Source of the DNA: Phycisphaeraceae bacterium
GTDB taxonomy: Bacteria; Planctomycetota; Phycisphaerae; Phycisphaerales; Phycisphaeraceae
Reading direction: 5' to 3'
Assembly: GCA_029260695.1 (NCBI GenBank)
Contig: JAJDCT010000217.1
Location: 1 to 5,834 of the forward strand
Length of the DNA: 5,834 bases
This document shows, piece after piece, positions 5,751 to 5,834 of this stretch. A model generated the notes under the pieces. The model had not been told where the DNA came from. It saw only the letters and a list, made by a program, of their open reading frames with translations, and made no database searches. The translations under genes and the position numbers were made by a program. How positions within the stretch are numbered: position 1 is the stretch's first letter; the number at the start of each line of letters is the position of its first letter.

Positions 5751-5767
5751 ATATTTAACTTAAATAT
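5751..5767. repeat. 17-base AT-rich perfect palindrome
   Basis: ATATTTAA (5751-5758) and TTAAATAT (5760-5767) are perfect inverted repeats around a single C. The 8-base arms contain no G or C, in sharp contrast to the GC-rich surroundings. An outer pair, AGACCA (5746-5751) and TGGTCT (5781-5786), encloses it asymmetrically. The one-base spacer fits a dimeric DNA-binding protein site better than an RNA hairpin. No regulator can be named. Confidence 0.6.
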
Positions 5768-5834
5768 TGATCTTGGTGTGTGGTCTCTGCTGCTTGGCGG
5801 GGGGCGGGTGTCGTGGTGGTGGGCGAGGGGGGCG

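Larger units (their letters stand above)
5643..5834. other. Intergenic region at the right edge
   Basis: No gene can be supported here. The base composition shifts from AT-rich (5705-5770) to extremely G-rich on the plus strand (5796-5834). It holds the second 12-mer copy followed by a T-rich run, an AT-rich palindrome and a G-run cluster. Several frames are open to the window edge on the minus strand (for instance one ending TAA inside the palindrome), so the 3' end of a neighbouring gene may begin here, but the piece is too short to judge. Confidence 0.4.

Noticed and set aside
5643..5834. Minus-strand frames open to the window edge
   Set aside because: Three competing short frames, all proline/arginine/threonine-rich from the G-run cluster, cannot be distinguished without more sequence.

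Overview
This 5.8 kb GC-rich window is probably from a bacterial chromosome. It holds four complete or near-certain protein genes, one complete gene of unknown function, and the 3' tail of a sixth. The mix of genes, the erratic Shine-Dalgarno (SD) use (strong before two genes, absent or weak before three) and an intergenic 'AAACCGCAAGCG' motif suggest a member of the Planctomycetota, perhaps Phycisphaerae. That placement is an inference and no marker gene here proves it. There is no rRNA, tRNA, CRISPR array, transposase or phage gene.

Layout. Bases 2-115 (+) encode the last 37 residues of a protein ending in a hydrophobic, membrane-helix-like segment. A 224-base intergenic stretch rich in small inverted repeats follows, then pyrE (340-873, +), orotate phosphoribosyltransferase of pyrimidine biosynthesis. 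A 14-base tandem repeat sits directly before the pyrE start codon. pyrE converges on a set of minus-strand genes across a 49-base gap containing a 7-bp hairpin.

The minus-strand genes, in order of transcription, are: a small P-loop nucleotide kinase-like protein (5623-5051); a cysteine desulfurase of the NifS/IscS class (5040-3781), starting only 10 bases after the kinase stop; a 750-residue cytoplasmic protein that looks like a six-hairpin (alpha/alpha)6 glycosidase or DUF4965/GH52-like enzyme (3704-1452); and a 136-residue lipoprotein of unknown function (1333-923). The first two are very likely one transcript. The glycosidase-like gene has a plausible promoter and SD of its own, and the lipoprotein gene has a strong SD and a 118-base upstream gap. 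The four genes share no obvious pathway, so this looks like same-strand housekeeping and accessory genes, not a dedicated system.

The right end (5624-5834) is non-coding as far as can be seen. It holds a TATAAT box for the kinase gene, a second exact copy of the 12-mer found before pyrE, a 17-base AT-rich perfect palindrome and a G-run cluster at the window edge. I do not see a clearly new multi-gene system. The best leads are the glycosidase-like protein of uncertain family, the uncharacterised lipoprotein, and the intergenic repeats and palindromes.
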